DNA from: Bedellia somnulentella
Taxonomy: Eukaryota > Arthropoda > Insecta > Lepidoptera > Bedelliidae
Direction of reading: 5' to 3'
Length of the DNA: 64,000 nt
Assembly: GCA_963576735.1 (NCBI GenBank)
Contig: OY755190.1
Location: forward strand, 5,325,695 to 5,389,694
The stretch's first letter is position 1. Every line of letters starts with the position of its first letter. The notes under the pieces were generated by a model. The model saw only the letters and a list, made by a program, of their open reading frames with translations. It did no database searches and was not told the origin of the DNA. A program made the position numbers and the translations under genes. Below are positions 34,606-45,936 of this stretch, piece after piece.

Positions 34606-35759
34606 GTTAAGAAATAATCTGTATAAAATGTCTTTACCTGTAATGTACAATAAAGAGTAGTCTATTCTATTCTATTACCACTGCCTCTCTTCACATTATG
34701 TTAGTTATAATTAAAGTTCCATCAGTACTGACTCTCTTCGAATTAGTTTGAAGTTCAGAATTAGATTAATTTTTCAAAAATAGGGAACTATCGAAGATAG
34801 TAACTGATTTATTATTATTATTGTTATACCGTTTGGCACATAAACATGTGGCTTTATTTATTTTTGTTTTCGATCAGAATGCTCGAGTTCTATACATCAG
34901 AGTGAAACCAATATTTGTGTCTCTTTTGCTCCTCAGCATTAATTTACTACAACGTGAAGTTAACGATTTTTGTAAAACTCGCAATCCTTTTATCTGTTAG
35001 CCATCGACACTGGTATCGACTTTAAGGATCCCCTGATTTTGTTCGGGAGAGCTGTTACTCATATGCAGTCCTGGAGCACTGAGCAGTCGTTTCGCTAGAC
35101 TCCATGCAAGCTGTCCATGACAGAAGTCTTTCAGTGATCTCCATAGCGCAGAATTCCTTGTGCGAGGCATAGTATCCAGTGGTAACACCAACTAAAGTTC
35201 AATTTTAATTTGTCTACTGTAGGGCGTGTGACACGCCGCGTGGCTGACCAACTTTTTATTAAACATCTGTTTCATTTCCTGATAGCGAAGCAGTTTTTTT
35301 CGTTGGTACAATCAATTTTAAAGAGGCTATATCTCATGAACACATGAACAGTGATAAGAGTTGAACTTTTCACAAATGACGATAAAAGATATCTTGGGGC
35401 TCCGAGAAAATGTTATGTATACTCTATATACTGGCTAATTTTTGCTCAAAATTGACGACAGAAACGCTAAGCAGACGCCTCAAATATTAATAAATATAGA
35501 TGAATATATTTTTTTCTAACTAGCTGACCCGACAAACTTCGTACTGTCAAATTTGCCTATGACAAAAATTTTGGCGATTTTTCCGGTACTTTTAGTTCAA
35601 TCAGCCGTGAATATTTTATTGGTAAAAATTTTCCGGCATGAAAAGTATCCTTTTTGATAATTTGGGTCATTATCTAGCATTCTGCCAAATTTCATTCATA
35701 ATACATTATGTACTTGAGGAGCCTTTTCTTCTCAAACTCACAAACATCCAAACATCTAA
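34606..35759. other. Intergenic, upstream of Vps33A
   Basis: Holds a TTCTATTCTATTCTA-type tail after AATAAAGAG near 34650 (an old retroposon end), a fortuitous minus frame at 34997-35191, and near 35520 the phrase AGCTGACCCGACAAACTTCG that marks a widespread insect repeat. No gene. Confidence 0.4.
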
Positions 35760-35838
35760 ACATACATACATATACTCACGGCTATAATTCCCTAGAAGGG
35801 GTAGCCAGAGCCAAGAAATTATAAAATCCTCAGCCACT
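35760..35838 (-). mobile_element. SINE-A, short 3' fragment
   Basis: Tail and first part only (ACTCACGGCTATAATTCCC to TCCTCAGCCACTT). Confidence 0.75.
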
Positions 35839-35977
35839 TCATCTAAACTTTCACATTTTTAATATAAATAGTATTAAAGGATTATTTATTTGCTTTTTTA
35901 TAGATTAAGTTTGGACCCTAGAGTGCATGAACCTACTCGGACTTAAACGGTTTTTCAGAAGCTCCTATAATATATTA

Positions 35978-37238
35978 GGTCTTTACCTACAAAATTGCCG
36001 TTTTGTATGAAAAAAATTAAACGAAATTTTTTCTTGTATTTTTAATTGTATTAATTGAAGTAATCACCCATGCAATCAATGCATCTTTGCCAACGCAGTG
36101 GCAGTTTAGTGATGCCCTTCTTGAAGAAAACAGCTGGACGGGAGGCAACAAATTCTTCAAAGGCATTGTACTGCCTCTCGGGTATTAAATTTTTTTCCCG
36201 CCAAGAAGTTATCCAAATTCTGGAAAAAGTAGAAGTCTGTAGGCGCAAGGTCTGGTGAGTACGGTGGATGATGGAGAGCTTCCAACCCCAGTTCTTGCAA
36301 CTTATAGACCGTCTGCTGTGCAGTATGAGGTCGCGCGTTGTCGTGCAGGAGCAGCGGAGACGAGCGATTAACCAATGCTGGTTGGAGATGTGCCAGCTTC
36401 TCCATCATTGTGTTCAGTTCTTCACAGTACACATCTGCAGTAATGCTCACCCCGTTTGGTAAGAAGCTGTGATGAATCACACCGGCGCTAGACCACCAAA
36501 CAGTGACCATCAATTTTCTAGGGGTAAGTTTTCGTTTAGGGCACTGTTTAGGTGCTGAACCAGGATCCAACCAACTTGCTGAGCGCTTGCGGTTGTCAAA
36601 CAGAATCCATTTTTCGTCGCAGGTAACAATGCGGTTCAAAATTCCTTCATTTGTGTGTCTGTTGAGCAGTGCAAGGCACGTTCATTCACATCATTGAGTT
36701 CGTGGGGCACCCATTTGTCAAGCTTTTTTACCTTGCCAATTTGACGCAAATGGACCAATATTGTTTTGGCGCTAACGTCGAAAGCTGCTGCTAATTCCGC
36801 CGTATATTGTGTATCATCAGCTTCCACAATCGCCTTTAATTCGTCATTGTCGACCAAAGTCTTCGGACGACCACGAGGTTCATTTTTCAGGTCGAAATTT
36901 CCAGAACGGAAGCGAGCAAACTAATAACAGGCGGTGCGTTGGTTTGTAATGTTAGCTCCGTAAACGTCATTGATGTTGCGTGCCGCTTGTTCCGCGTGCT
37001 GCCACGACGGTACTCATATTCCATAACTACTCGAATTTTTAACGTATCCATGATGATGAAAAAGATTGAAATGCGATGAAAACGTAACACTAATCAATAA
37101 ACAAATGACTACTTTTGGAAAAAGAATTCCATGTTTTTAAAATAAAATTAATTTGAAATTAGAATTCTTAGTCAAAAAAACATTATTTTGATTTGAAATG
37201 GCCAGTACTGCAGAACGGCAATTTCATAGGTAAAGACC
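35978..37238 (-). mobile_element. mariner transposon
   Basis: About 1261 bp with inverted ends beginning GGTCTTTACCTA and continuing into AAATTGCCGTT on both sides, flanked by the TA target duplication (35976-35977 and 37239-37240). It contains one transposase gene on the minus strand. It is a defective class II element. Confidence 0.9.
36051..37051 (-). pseudogene. mariner transposase, inactivated
   Basis: The ATG at 37051 opens MDTLKIRVVMEYEYRR. Further on come FARFRSGNFDLKNEPRGRP (the linker of mariner DNA-binding domains), VTCDEKWI (first Asp), HDNARPH (second Asp) and YSPDLAPTDFYFF (third Asp). There are 34 residues between the last two, the D34D signature of mariners. A TAG stop lies at 36921-36923, just before FARFRS, and at least two frameshifts separate the N-terminal, central and C-terminal segments. 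The catalytic residues themselves survive. Confidence 0.9.
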
Positions 37239-37331
37239 TATTATATATTTTTATAATATAACTTAACCATCTGAAGTAACATCGGTCTAGTAGAGCGAGG
37301 TAGGCTCGTTTGTTACCGATTTGATGCCGAA

Positions 37332-37578
37332 GCTGTGTAGTGTCGGCTTAGAATAGCACTGCCCCATATCTTCCACCGGGTGATCGCAAGAAGCGACTAA
37401 GGGTATCGGAGCTTTTTAAGTGATTTTTGGGTCATGCGATTGGCTACTATTCGCCAAAAACATTTATTATACAATCTTTTCCCCACTTAACTTCCAAAAG
37501 TGGCTGAAGAACTTTCTGATTCTGAAGCTCTAGCTACCCCTTTTAGGGATGTTTAGCCGTGAGTAAATGTATGTATGT
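37332..37578 (+). mobile_element. SINE-A, full length, diverged
   Basis: Plus-strand copy next to the mariner, with several substitutions in the body. Confidence 0.85.
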
Positions 37579-38009
37579 TGATTCCCATTGGATTTTGAAG
37601 TGACGGTAGATTCTTCAAATTCAAATTTGTGTATTAGGTATCAAATATATTTTGAATCATATTATATATTTTTGAATAGTTGTGTAGTTCATGCCAATGA
37701 TTTCCAAAAACTGTTGCCACTGGATCAGAAACGCTTATGGTAAAAGGATGTAAATTTTATGATTGCTGCCTCTGCTTATTCATGATATTACTATCATTTA
37801 TTATTTTCTCTTGTCAATGAGAACTATAGTAGAACCGGAGCAACTAACATAGCCCACAGAGTTGCTAAACTTATGTGGTAATGGCCTGGCTCATGGTATG
37901 CAGAACTGAGGCCTGAGGTGTGTAGTGTCGGTTTAGGATAGTACTACCCCATTTCGTTCTATGGGTGTTTGATAGAGGGTAGATGGTGGGGCTCAAAAGT
38001 TCGGAGTGA

Positions 38010-38160
38010 CGGTCATGACGGTAGACGCAGTGTGGGTAGGTAGGCCTCCGACAAGGTGGACCAACGACTTGGTGAATGTAGCGGAAAGCCAATGAATGAG
38101 GGCAACACAGAACCGGTCGTTGTGTGAATATTTGCAGCACTGGACGTCTACACAAATGCT
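38010..38160 (+). pseudogene. RTE-like LINE C-terminal relic
   Basis: In one frame it reads PTRWTNDLVNVAESQ, then MRATQNRSLC and LQHWTST, the eroded RW.DD.V..AG..W...AQDR..W..L...YVQQW pattern of RTE LINEs. It is fused on its left (about 37920-37975) to the head of a SINE-A. Non-functional. Confidence 0.5.
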
Positions 38161-38349
38161 ATAGGAATATTATTTATTTTATAATCTTTGGGGGGCTTAC
38201 CGCAAAATTTACAGTATGAGATAGGCAAAAATAGGCCAATAACAAGCTCTCACATATGCACTTGAGATAGAAGTATAGCAGATACCAGTTAACTCTAAGT
38301 TAAAATTTTCCTATATGTATCCAGCCGCACCCCCCAACAATCACTAAAA

Positions 38350-38432
38350 AGTTCACAATACCCTACGTATACTCTTACGAAACCCGCGAGAAGGAATTTA
38401 GTGCTTTTCTTAGCTGACACTACAAGGCAATA
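38350..38432 (-). mobile_element. SINE-A2 head fragment
   Basis: Minus-strand remnant with TCTTACGAAACCCGCGAG and GCTGACACTACAAGGCAA. Confidence 0.5.
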
Positions 38433-38700
38433 ATACTTTTGTAATAATAATTTACCTAACGTTAATGTTAATGTTTTTATGGTGACGGACCCCATCGTGA
38501 GAAAACTCTATGTGAAAAGATGTTATCACGGAGTAAGCAAAAAAATAATAATAATTGATTTAAAATTCTGCTTTACACGACGCTGACTATAAATCGATAA
38601 AAATGATTCAACTATTATATTTTTTTATGGCTAATATGCATACAAAATTCAAAATGCAAGATAATCCTCAAAATATATATTTATAATTTCTTAAACCTAA

Positions 38701-38911
38701 ACTTGAGTGCCGTAAATCCCCGAAGGGATTGGCAAAGGTACTAATACTTCTAAAAATCACGTGATATTGTCACCTGGTGTTCAGAGTTCTTACCCACGTT
38801 TTGCTGGGATAGTGTACTCACATCAGGTGATAGAGGGCAGGTGTTTGTCACGTGATGTTCAGAAGCATTAGTACCTCTTGCAAACCCTTAGGGCATATAC
38901 GGTGTAAACGT
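38701..38911. mobile_element. SINE-C, two 3' parts in inverted order
   Basis: A minus-strand 3' part (38701-38840) is followed directly by a plus-strand 3' part (38841-38911, to GTGTAAACGTTT). The tRNA heads are lost. Confidence 0.65.
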
Positions 38912-39177
38912 TTGAGTTTGCGACTTATATATTGTGTTTCTTTGCTAAATCCTTTTTCTCTCTTTCAAAAAAGAAAACCTGTTTCGCTGCGTCTTTTTCT
39001 ATTTATGTTATGCGGTATTTATTTTAGCTATAAAAATTCTGTTCGATATTAAATGTGTGATTTTATTTATTTAATTAAAACTTATTTAAACTCAACCGAA
39101 GGTTCACATTGTATTTCACAGGAGGCAGTAGCAGAACTAATAATACTTTGAACACCACCTAACATTTTTACCCAAGG

Positions 39178-39418
39178 TTTGAATGATTTTGTTCATGAAA
39201 ACCTCTAGTGGGGATTATTACTAATAAATAAAGGATAAATAAAGGAACGAAAAACACTACTTAGAAGTGTAAAAGAAACAAAGGATAGATGAATTTTCCA
39301 CTGGAAGCCATTGACACTGTAGCTCAATTGGCAGAGCGACGGGGGCGTATACCCGAGGTCGCGGGTACGATCCCCGCCGTTTTCAAAATTTTTCTTTCAT
39401 TTATTTATCCTTTATTTA
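39178..39418 (+). mobile_element. SINE-B with inverted 5' end and 13 bp target duplication
   Basis: TTTTTACCCAAGG flanks both sides (39165-39177, 39419-39431). The left end (GTTCATGAAAACCTC to AATAAATAAAGG) is the inverted complement of the usual 3' region; the direct module and tail follow. Confidence 0.8.
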
Positions 39419-39757
39419 TTTTTACCCAAGGTGTTTGGAATACCTATGATTTGATGATTACTAAGCAATTTGGCTTAATCAACACATATTGCTAGAAAAG
39501 ATACAGGATTCGAACGCACACAAAACTGTTGTTCAGATTCAAATAGTTTGTTCACGAAAAGCGTACAATTTTATTATAATGGTTCACAAACAAAAACTTT
39601 TGTATTACCACTAAGCTATCAGCGTTCTATTAATCCTATAAAATATTATTAGGAAAATACTTTTTTATTTATTTATTCAGGAAAATAAAACAGAAGTAGG
39701 AAATAGAATATAAGACAACAAAACATAGGACATAAATTATTACATTTTGGTACCTTT

Positions 39758-40009
39758 GCTGTGTAGTGTCAGCTTAGAATAGCACTACCCCATTTCTTCC
39801 GGTGGGTGTACGTAAGAGGCGACTAACGGTATTGGGGCTTTTTAAGGGATTTTTGGGCGATGCGGTTGGAGACCCATCACCAACAACCTTTATTCTACCA
39901 TCTTTTCCCCACTCAACTTCCAAAAGTGGCTGAGAAATTTCTAATTTCTCAGCTCTGGCTACCCCTTTTAGGGATTTTTAGCCGTCAGTATATGTATGTA
40001 TGTATGTAT
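39758..40009 (+). mobile_element. SINE-A, full length
   Basis: Plus-strand copy; GGTACCT occurs at both borders as part of the target duplication. Confidence 0.9.
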
Positions 40010-40602
40010 GGTACCTCCTTCACATTTCTCAAAGATAGTTAACAATGTAAGTAAACAAAAACCATTAATACAAAAAGCAATCTTCACAAAAATATTTTTT
40101 TTATTGTTTATTGTAAATACTAACTACTTAAAACAACACAACTCGAAAAATTTCCCAAAACATTGCAAAGAAATCGTAATTCACCATACAAAACGTATTT
40201 AACTGTAACACATCGTAGACTAATGGAAAACAAAACAAGTCGTAAACGAAACAGCGTAGTAAAGAGGGATGGAAAATTTCGATGAGTAATGACGTTCCCG
40301 TAATCCATCTTAACGTTCAACCCTGAAAATGATGTGCACACGTAAATGTAGCCGGTGTGTGTATACAGTGACAAGCCTGCCCAGGCCCTTATCACTTGTA
40401 TTGTAAGCGGGCGAACTGCGCATGACGTTTCATCGATTTTTTCCTCAAAACATCCCATTTCTAACCAACCAGCCGTGACATTGCAAACACATTTTCGGTC
40501 GAACCGAGTCGTGTCTGCTCGCTAACTTCGTATTATTGGTACTAGTGGTGTTATTGATAAAAACAATGATAATGTGCGTGTTTCTGAAACCTGTAAACTG
40601 TG

Positions 40603-40621
40603 ATGGCGGCTCAAAATAAAA
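40603..40621 (+). CDS. Possible first coding exon of an unknown gene
   Basis: ATGGCGGCTCAAAATAAAA is followed directly by a perfect donor GTAAGT, so it would encode MAAQNK plus one base. The 200 bp upstream is free of recognised repeats and relatively CpG-containing, as expected of a promoter and 5' UTR. No downstream exon was found among the repeats to the right, so the gene, if real, is carried on beyond what I can trace. Speculative. Confidence 0.3.
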
Positions 40622-41035
40622 GTAAGTATGTCAGGGAATTTATTTTTTATTTACAAATATTTTTTGATGTAATTTTTGGTATTTTTTTAAAATATATTTA
40701 TCATACTATTGAAGAATCTTTGTAATTCAATTAATATTAAGAGGAATAAAGTGAATTTAATATCTTTTGCTCGGAATTGTAACGATAGTATCGGCGTCGC
40801 GTGGGCGGCTACATGACATGTGTTGCTCCGATATTACTACTTCATTTGGTGTCAACACACATTTAGGGATGTTGTACGGAGAATTATATGTAGATTGCTC
40901 CAGAAAAACTGGCTTTTGCGGTTTGCTATTATCTTTAGGTGAAATATTTGAAGATATTTTAAATAATAAAGAGAGTAAAATATTATAAGATTTTGTTTAA
41001 GTTTTTCAAGTGTTTGAATTAATGCTTTGTCGTTC

Positions 41036-42195
41036 TGCATAGAATAACAATTGACTTTATTTAACTATTGAATAATTTGATAAGAAGCGCTGAATGAATG
41101 TCGTCCACGGTAGCCTGGAGGCACCCGCTGTATTATTGCTTTTACAATTTGTGTTTTTATTTTGTTTTGTTTAATAAAAAATGATGCTTTTAAAGTTTGA
41201 ATTTTGATTTCAATGTGCCATGTGTTAGTTCGTAAAATTTGTGATTATTTAGGGTTTCGTAGACTAATAAATGAAAGAAAGAAAAATTTTGACAAAGGGA
41301 ACGGAAAGGGAATCGAACCCGCGACCTGGGGTATACGCCCCTGTCGCTCTGCCAATTAAGCTACCGTGTCAATGATGAATGTAAATTTTTCTTTCCTTTA
41401 TTTATTCTTTATTTATTAGTAATAATCCCCACATGACGTTTTCATGAACAAAAAGATTTAAATTTCGTAGACTACTTACAAAAAGTGAAGAATATAAAGA
41501 TGTCCACCTATTACACACCGCCGTTCATTAGAATTACACAGTTGCAATATAAAAGGCTTTACAGTTTTAAATCAACTTACTAGGCAGGGACTATCGATCC
41601 CCACTTTGTACGATCCTGACAAATCTCTTTTTCTTCTCTCACCTTCATAATAAAATAAACGGTTGTAATAAATATAACATACAAGCCAAATTTTGTATTT
41701 CGACATATTCCTTTAATTAATTTATTTTTAAGGTAAATCTCAATATTCTATGAAATAAACGGGACCATTATCTACTTAATACACCATCCATAATAATATA
41801 TTTGTTGTATAAGGTGTTCTGTTTTCTTTCTTTTACTTCTGGTATCATATACCAGTAGTAGTAAGTTGATTTAAAACTGTAAAGCCTCTCATATTCCAAC
41901 TTTGTAATTCTAATGAATGGCGGTGTGTAATAGATGGACATCTTTTCTTTTTATTTTTCACCTTTTCTAAGTAGCCTACAAAACCCTAAATAATCACAAA
42001 TTTTACGATCTAACACATGGAACATTAAAAAAAAATCAAACTTTAAAAGCATCATCTTTTATTGAACAAAAATTGTAAAAACGCAAATTATAAAAGCAAT
42101 AATACAACGGGTGCCTCTAGGCTACCGTGGACGACATTAATTCAGCGCTTCTTATATAATTATTCAATAGTTAAATAAAGTCAATTGTTATTCTA
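41036..42195. repeat. Foldback repeat at the left of copy A
   Basis: 41036-41590 (less the SINE-B at 41267-41462) is the diverged inverted copy of 41858-42195; both contain the string CGTCCACGGTAGCC or its complement and TTAAAACTGTAAAGCC or its complement. The spacer is about 270 bp. In copy B only the right arm is present. It is probably a foldback DNA element whose right arm was included in the block. Confidence 0.65.
41267..41462 (-). mobile_element. SINE-B with inverted module and 12 bp target duplication
   Basis: TTTCGTAGACTA flanks both sides (41255-41266, 41463-41474). The tRNA-like module is on the minus strand (GGAATCGAACCCGCGACC), followed by a direct tail (TTTATTTATTAGTAATAATC). 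It sits in the left arm of the foldback 41036-42195. Confidence 0.8.
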
Positions 42196-42553
42196 TGGAG
42201 GACGACAAATAGACGGATGAACAGCAAACCTTGGCAATAGGGTCCTGTATAACCCTTTTTGGTACGGCATCTTCAAAAGAATCATTTTGTTGCATTTAAT
42301 TTTCTCCTCCGCTTTTTTGAAGTTAGTTTCATGAAAAGTTCAAAAGGATACAGAGTATGATAACCATGGCTATCAAAGGCTTGCAGATGCTAATTCATAA
42401 TTATAATTAAAATCAGATATCTTTAAATTTAAATATTATGTTCAAACTCAAACTTTCACGCCGTATAAACCCGAGGGGTTGACAGAGGTACTAACACTCC
42501 AGAACATCAAATGACATTGTCACCTGATGTTCAGAGTACCCATGTTTTGCTTA

Positions 42554-44654
42554 TAGTATAGGATACCGCTATAAGACGACCTTCACCGGGCTGGTTAATG
42601 GATGAAAGATATTTTTTATTAAATAAAATATGTCAGTAAATATATTGCGAATGGGTTGTCTGCAAAAATTTCAGTCCAGAGTATGATTAATTAATAATTA
42701 AAAAAATCATATTTTTTTTCAATTACACTGGCTTGGTTAATGAACAAATTCTATTCCAATCGAAAATATGAAACCTATAGAATATACAAACGTTAGGTTG
42801 TCTATTTATTTCCCGTCACAACTCTTGGGTTGGCAGGTATAAACAGGTAAACTGATACTAGTAACTTGCACCGGTCCGGTTAATGAATTAAACTAAAATA
42901 AAAATAAAGATAATTTTATTACGAACACGGTGGTATAGGGTTGTCTGCAAAAAATCAGTCCTGAATTGCGGTTGTCGAATTTCAAAAAGTAAAATATTGC
43001 TGCGAGTGAGTACAAGCGACAGCGAGGTCCCAGCAAACTATCCCATGCGATAGAAGAGGACACAGCATTGCAGCTGTGTATAGTTTGTGGGTTGAATGAA
43101 CAAGAGAGCGCGCATGCTATTTGTCGGTGAAAACGAAAAAGATAGCGATAGACTAGTAAATGCTACGCGTCATTTTGGAGTAGTTTGTCGTTACATTTGT
43201 AATTGAGAAGACGTGCTACGATTTATTATTGTAAGAAATGGCCAAAAAGTGTTTTTTGTGTGATTCGGATGATGGTGTTATTGACTTTAATGATGAAACT
43301 TTTAAAAACTGTTTATTAAAGTTAGCTTTTCGTAAAACTAAAAACTTTAAATACAATGTTGTTGAGCTAACTAGTGCGTCACTTGATTTTATAGGTTACC
43401 ATACCACATGCTATAAAAAAGTGACTCCCTTAAATAAAAAATATAATGAAGAATTTGAAAATTTTTGTGCTGAGAATACTGTTCAAGAATTTACTGCCAA
43501 TATGTATGGCGTCAAGAACTGCATCAAAGTGAATGATGCGAGATATCGCATATTTCTGAAGAAATATTCTGCCAAAGAAGACAGCGAGCAGTTTTTAAAA
43601 AAAATAAAAGGCTTCGACTCCAACTCTATACCACCATGCTGGATATCATTGATTCAGAAAATTTTAAGAACTATTTTCGTAAATTCACATGGAATTCTTT
43701 AAGAATAGAAGATATTGTCGAAACAACTGAAACAGAAAACGATGATAAAGAATTTTCTGATATTGAAGATCACAATTACATGTCTGATGACTCGGATCCT
43801 GAATAATTTGAAAATTTTAAAAACTTTAGTATTTGTATTTTGTTACAATAAAAAGAATATTTTTTTTATTTTCGTTTTTTTTTTCGTCTGCTGATAATTT
43901 TTATTTACCTTTTTATTTACTAAAGATGTATATACTTTAATATCACATAAAATATATACACACATATGTAATTCATTTATAAAAAGAAACATTTAAAAAA
44001 CATACTTCTATATTTTACTATTAAGCTACTCCAAAATGACGCGTAGCATTTACTAGTCTATCGCTATCTTTTTCGTTTTCACCGACAAATAGCATGCGCG
44101 CTCTCTTGTTCATTCAACCCACAAACTATACACAGCTGCAATGCTGTGTCCTCTTCTATCGCATGGGATAGTTTGCTGGGACCTCGCTGTCGCTTGTACT
44201 CACTCGCAGCAATATTTTACTTTTTGAAATTCGACAACCGCAATTCAGGACTGATTTTTTGCAGACAACCCTATACCACCGTGTTCGTAATAAAATTATC
44301 TTTATTTTTATTTTAGTTTAATTCATTAACCGGACCGGTGCAAGTTACTAGTATCGGTTTACCTGTTTATACCTGCCAACCCAAGAGTTGTGACGGGAAA
44401 TAAATAGACAACCTAACGTTTGTATATTCTATAGGTTTCATATTTTCGATAGGAATAGAATTTGTTCATTAACCAAGCCAGTGTAATTGAAAAAAAAATA
44501 TGATTTTTTAATTATTAATTAATCATACTCTGGACTGAAATTTTTCAGACAACCCATTCGCAATATATTTACTGACATATTTTATTTAATAAAAAATACC
44601 TTTCATCCATTAACCAGCCCGGTGAAGGTCGTCTTATAGCGGGATCTTAGACTA
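42554..44654 (+). mobile_element. DNA element with 630 bp inverted arms and TTA target duplication
   Basis: Left arm 42554-43183 and right arm 44026-44654 are nearly perfect inverted copies. Outer ends read TAGTATAGGATACCGC and TAGTCTAAGATCCCGC. TTA occurs at 42551-42553 and 44655-44657, and the empty site in copy B (61191-61205) has a single TTA (TTTTGCTTAGATAG). The element landed in a SINE-C. The 842 bp core holds one small gene. Each arm contains three ~142 bp units. A 3 bp TTA target is known for PIF/Harbinger, but no Harbinger protein is visible; the superfamily is unresolved. Confidence 0.9.
43238..43806 (+). pseudogene. Zinc-binding protein of the long-arm element, one frameshift
   Basis: The first frame gives 154 residues. 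It opens with MAKKCFLC and later GYHTTCYKK, which together form a probable CxxC...HxxxC metal site. It then has PPCWISLIQKILRT, a PPC..L.QKI.RT motif that occurs in transposon-linked proteins of insects and other animals. Just after RT (about 43665) a one-base shift leads into a second frame (YFRKFTWNSLRIEDI) that ends in a long acidic tail, SDDSDPE, at TAA 43804-43806. No catalytic domain is seen, so an internal deletion of a larger transposase gene is likely. Function is unknown; DNA binding to the arms is an inference. Confidence 0.55.
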
Positions 44655-45110
44655 TTAGATAGTATATTCACGTGATAGGGGGCAGGCCTATCGCCGTTTT
44701 GTACGAATAAACTGTCACATCTCTAAGTACAACTTAGGCATGTGGGTTTCCTGACGATATTTTCCCTCAGCGTTAACAACCAATATATTAACCACACATG
44801 TGGCTTTTGAAAAGACAAATTGGTGTAGGCCCGACCCGGAATTTGAATCCTCATAGTCTGCGCCATAAGCGGTGTTCTAACCACTGAGCTATCACGGTTG
44901 ATAAAATGCGTAAATAGTATGTTCTAGAGAGTTCGCAGACGCGCACTTAGACTGTTTTTACGCGACAATGCGGTTCGCCTCCTTGGTGCGTCGGGTGCGG
45001 GACAGCTCCAACACAATACTAGGTGTGATCGGGTAGAGGTTGGATTGCCCCTATATGCAACACTGTTGTGCCCTTTGCTTTGGGCTTTCTAAATAAATTA
45101 TGTGTTTATA

Positions 45111-45272
45111 CATACATACATATACTCACGGCTGTAAATCCCTAGAAGGGGTAGCCAGAGCTAAGGAATTAGAAATTCCTCAGCAACTTTTAAAAATGTG
45201 AGTGGGGAAAAGATGGTAAAAATAAAGGTTGTTGGTGATGGGTAGTGCTATTCTAAGCCCACACTACACGCC
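45111..45272 (-). mobile_element. SINE-A, internally deleted
   Basis: Minus-strand copy unique to block copy A; the segment between GGTGATGGG and TAGTGCTATTCTAAG is missing. GTGTWTATA flanks both sides. Confidence 0.85.
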
Positions 45273-45620
45273 ATTGTTGTGTGTATATAGTATGTGCCTA
45301 TTAGTTTACTTAAACCATCTTGTTCCTAATATAGTTTGTAAGCATTTTACTAACACTAACGTGAGTCTTTGTTACTTTAATAAACATTTAAATTATTATA
45401 AAGTCTTATTATAGCGTTATTATGTTACCCATTGACGGAAAAAGTGGCAAATTATTTAACTTCTGCTAAATAAATAATTGAAAGGCTTTTCAACTGTAGG
45501 CTTTTCCAGGAACTAGTAAGCGCCAAAGGATATTGGATACAGTGATTTAATTGGTTCCAGGTGGAACAGGCTATATTTCTTTAGCATTTCGTTTAGTTTT
45601 TATAGCACTTATGGTACAAG

Positions 45621-45735
45621 TGTGTGTCGGCTTAGAATAGCTTTACCTCATTTTCTCTATGAGCATTGGGCTTTTTAAATGGATTTTTAGGCGATGCGGT
45701 TGGAGACCCACCAACAACTCTTTATTTTAAAATAT
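45621..45735 (+). mobile_element. SINE-A fragment shared by block copies
   Basis: Plus-strand partial copy (GTGTCGGCTTAGAATAGC to GGTTGGAGACCCACCAACAA), present also at 62243-62350; it therefore predates the block duplication. Confidence 0.75.
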
Positions 45736-45788
45736 TTTGCGCATTCTTTCAACACACTTGTAAAGAAAACTCAAACACAAACGTTCAC

Positions 45789-45936
45789 GCCGTATACTCC
45801 TGAAGGGGATGGCAGAGGTACTCATATTTGTGAACATTACATGATATCACGTAGGCCCGACCCGGTCATTTGAACTCTCATCGTTTACACGATAAGCGGT
45901 GTTCTACCCACAGAATTATTTCGGTTATTAATTAGA
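45789..45936 (-). mobile_element. SINE-C, internally deleted, block copy A
   Basis: Both ends are present (TTCACGCCGTATACTCC and the tRNA-like head) but the middle is gone. Shared with 62414-62567. Confidence 0.75.

Larger units (their letters stand above)
42460..44902 (-). mobile_element. SINE-C split by the long-arm element
   Basis: Left part 42460-42553, right part 44655-44902 with the tRNA-like head (ACCGTGATAGCTCAGTGG on the minus strand). The uninterrupted counterpart is at 61107-61446. Confidence 0.85.

Noticed and set aside
34997..35191. 64-codon minus frame
   Set aside because: No motif, no neighbours, no repeat evidence of selection.
42554..44654. Long inverted arms as an assembly artefact
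   Set aside because: The arms differ at several bases, a TTA duplication is present and a matching empty site exists at 61191-61205, which an artefact would not produce.
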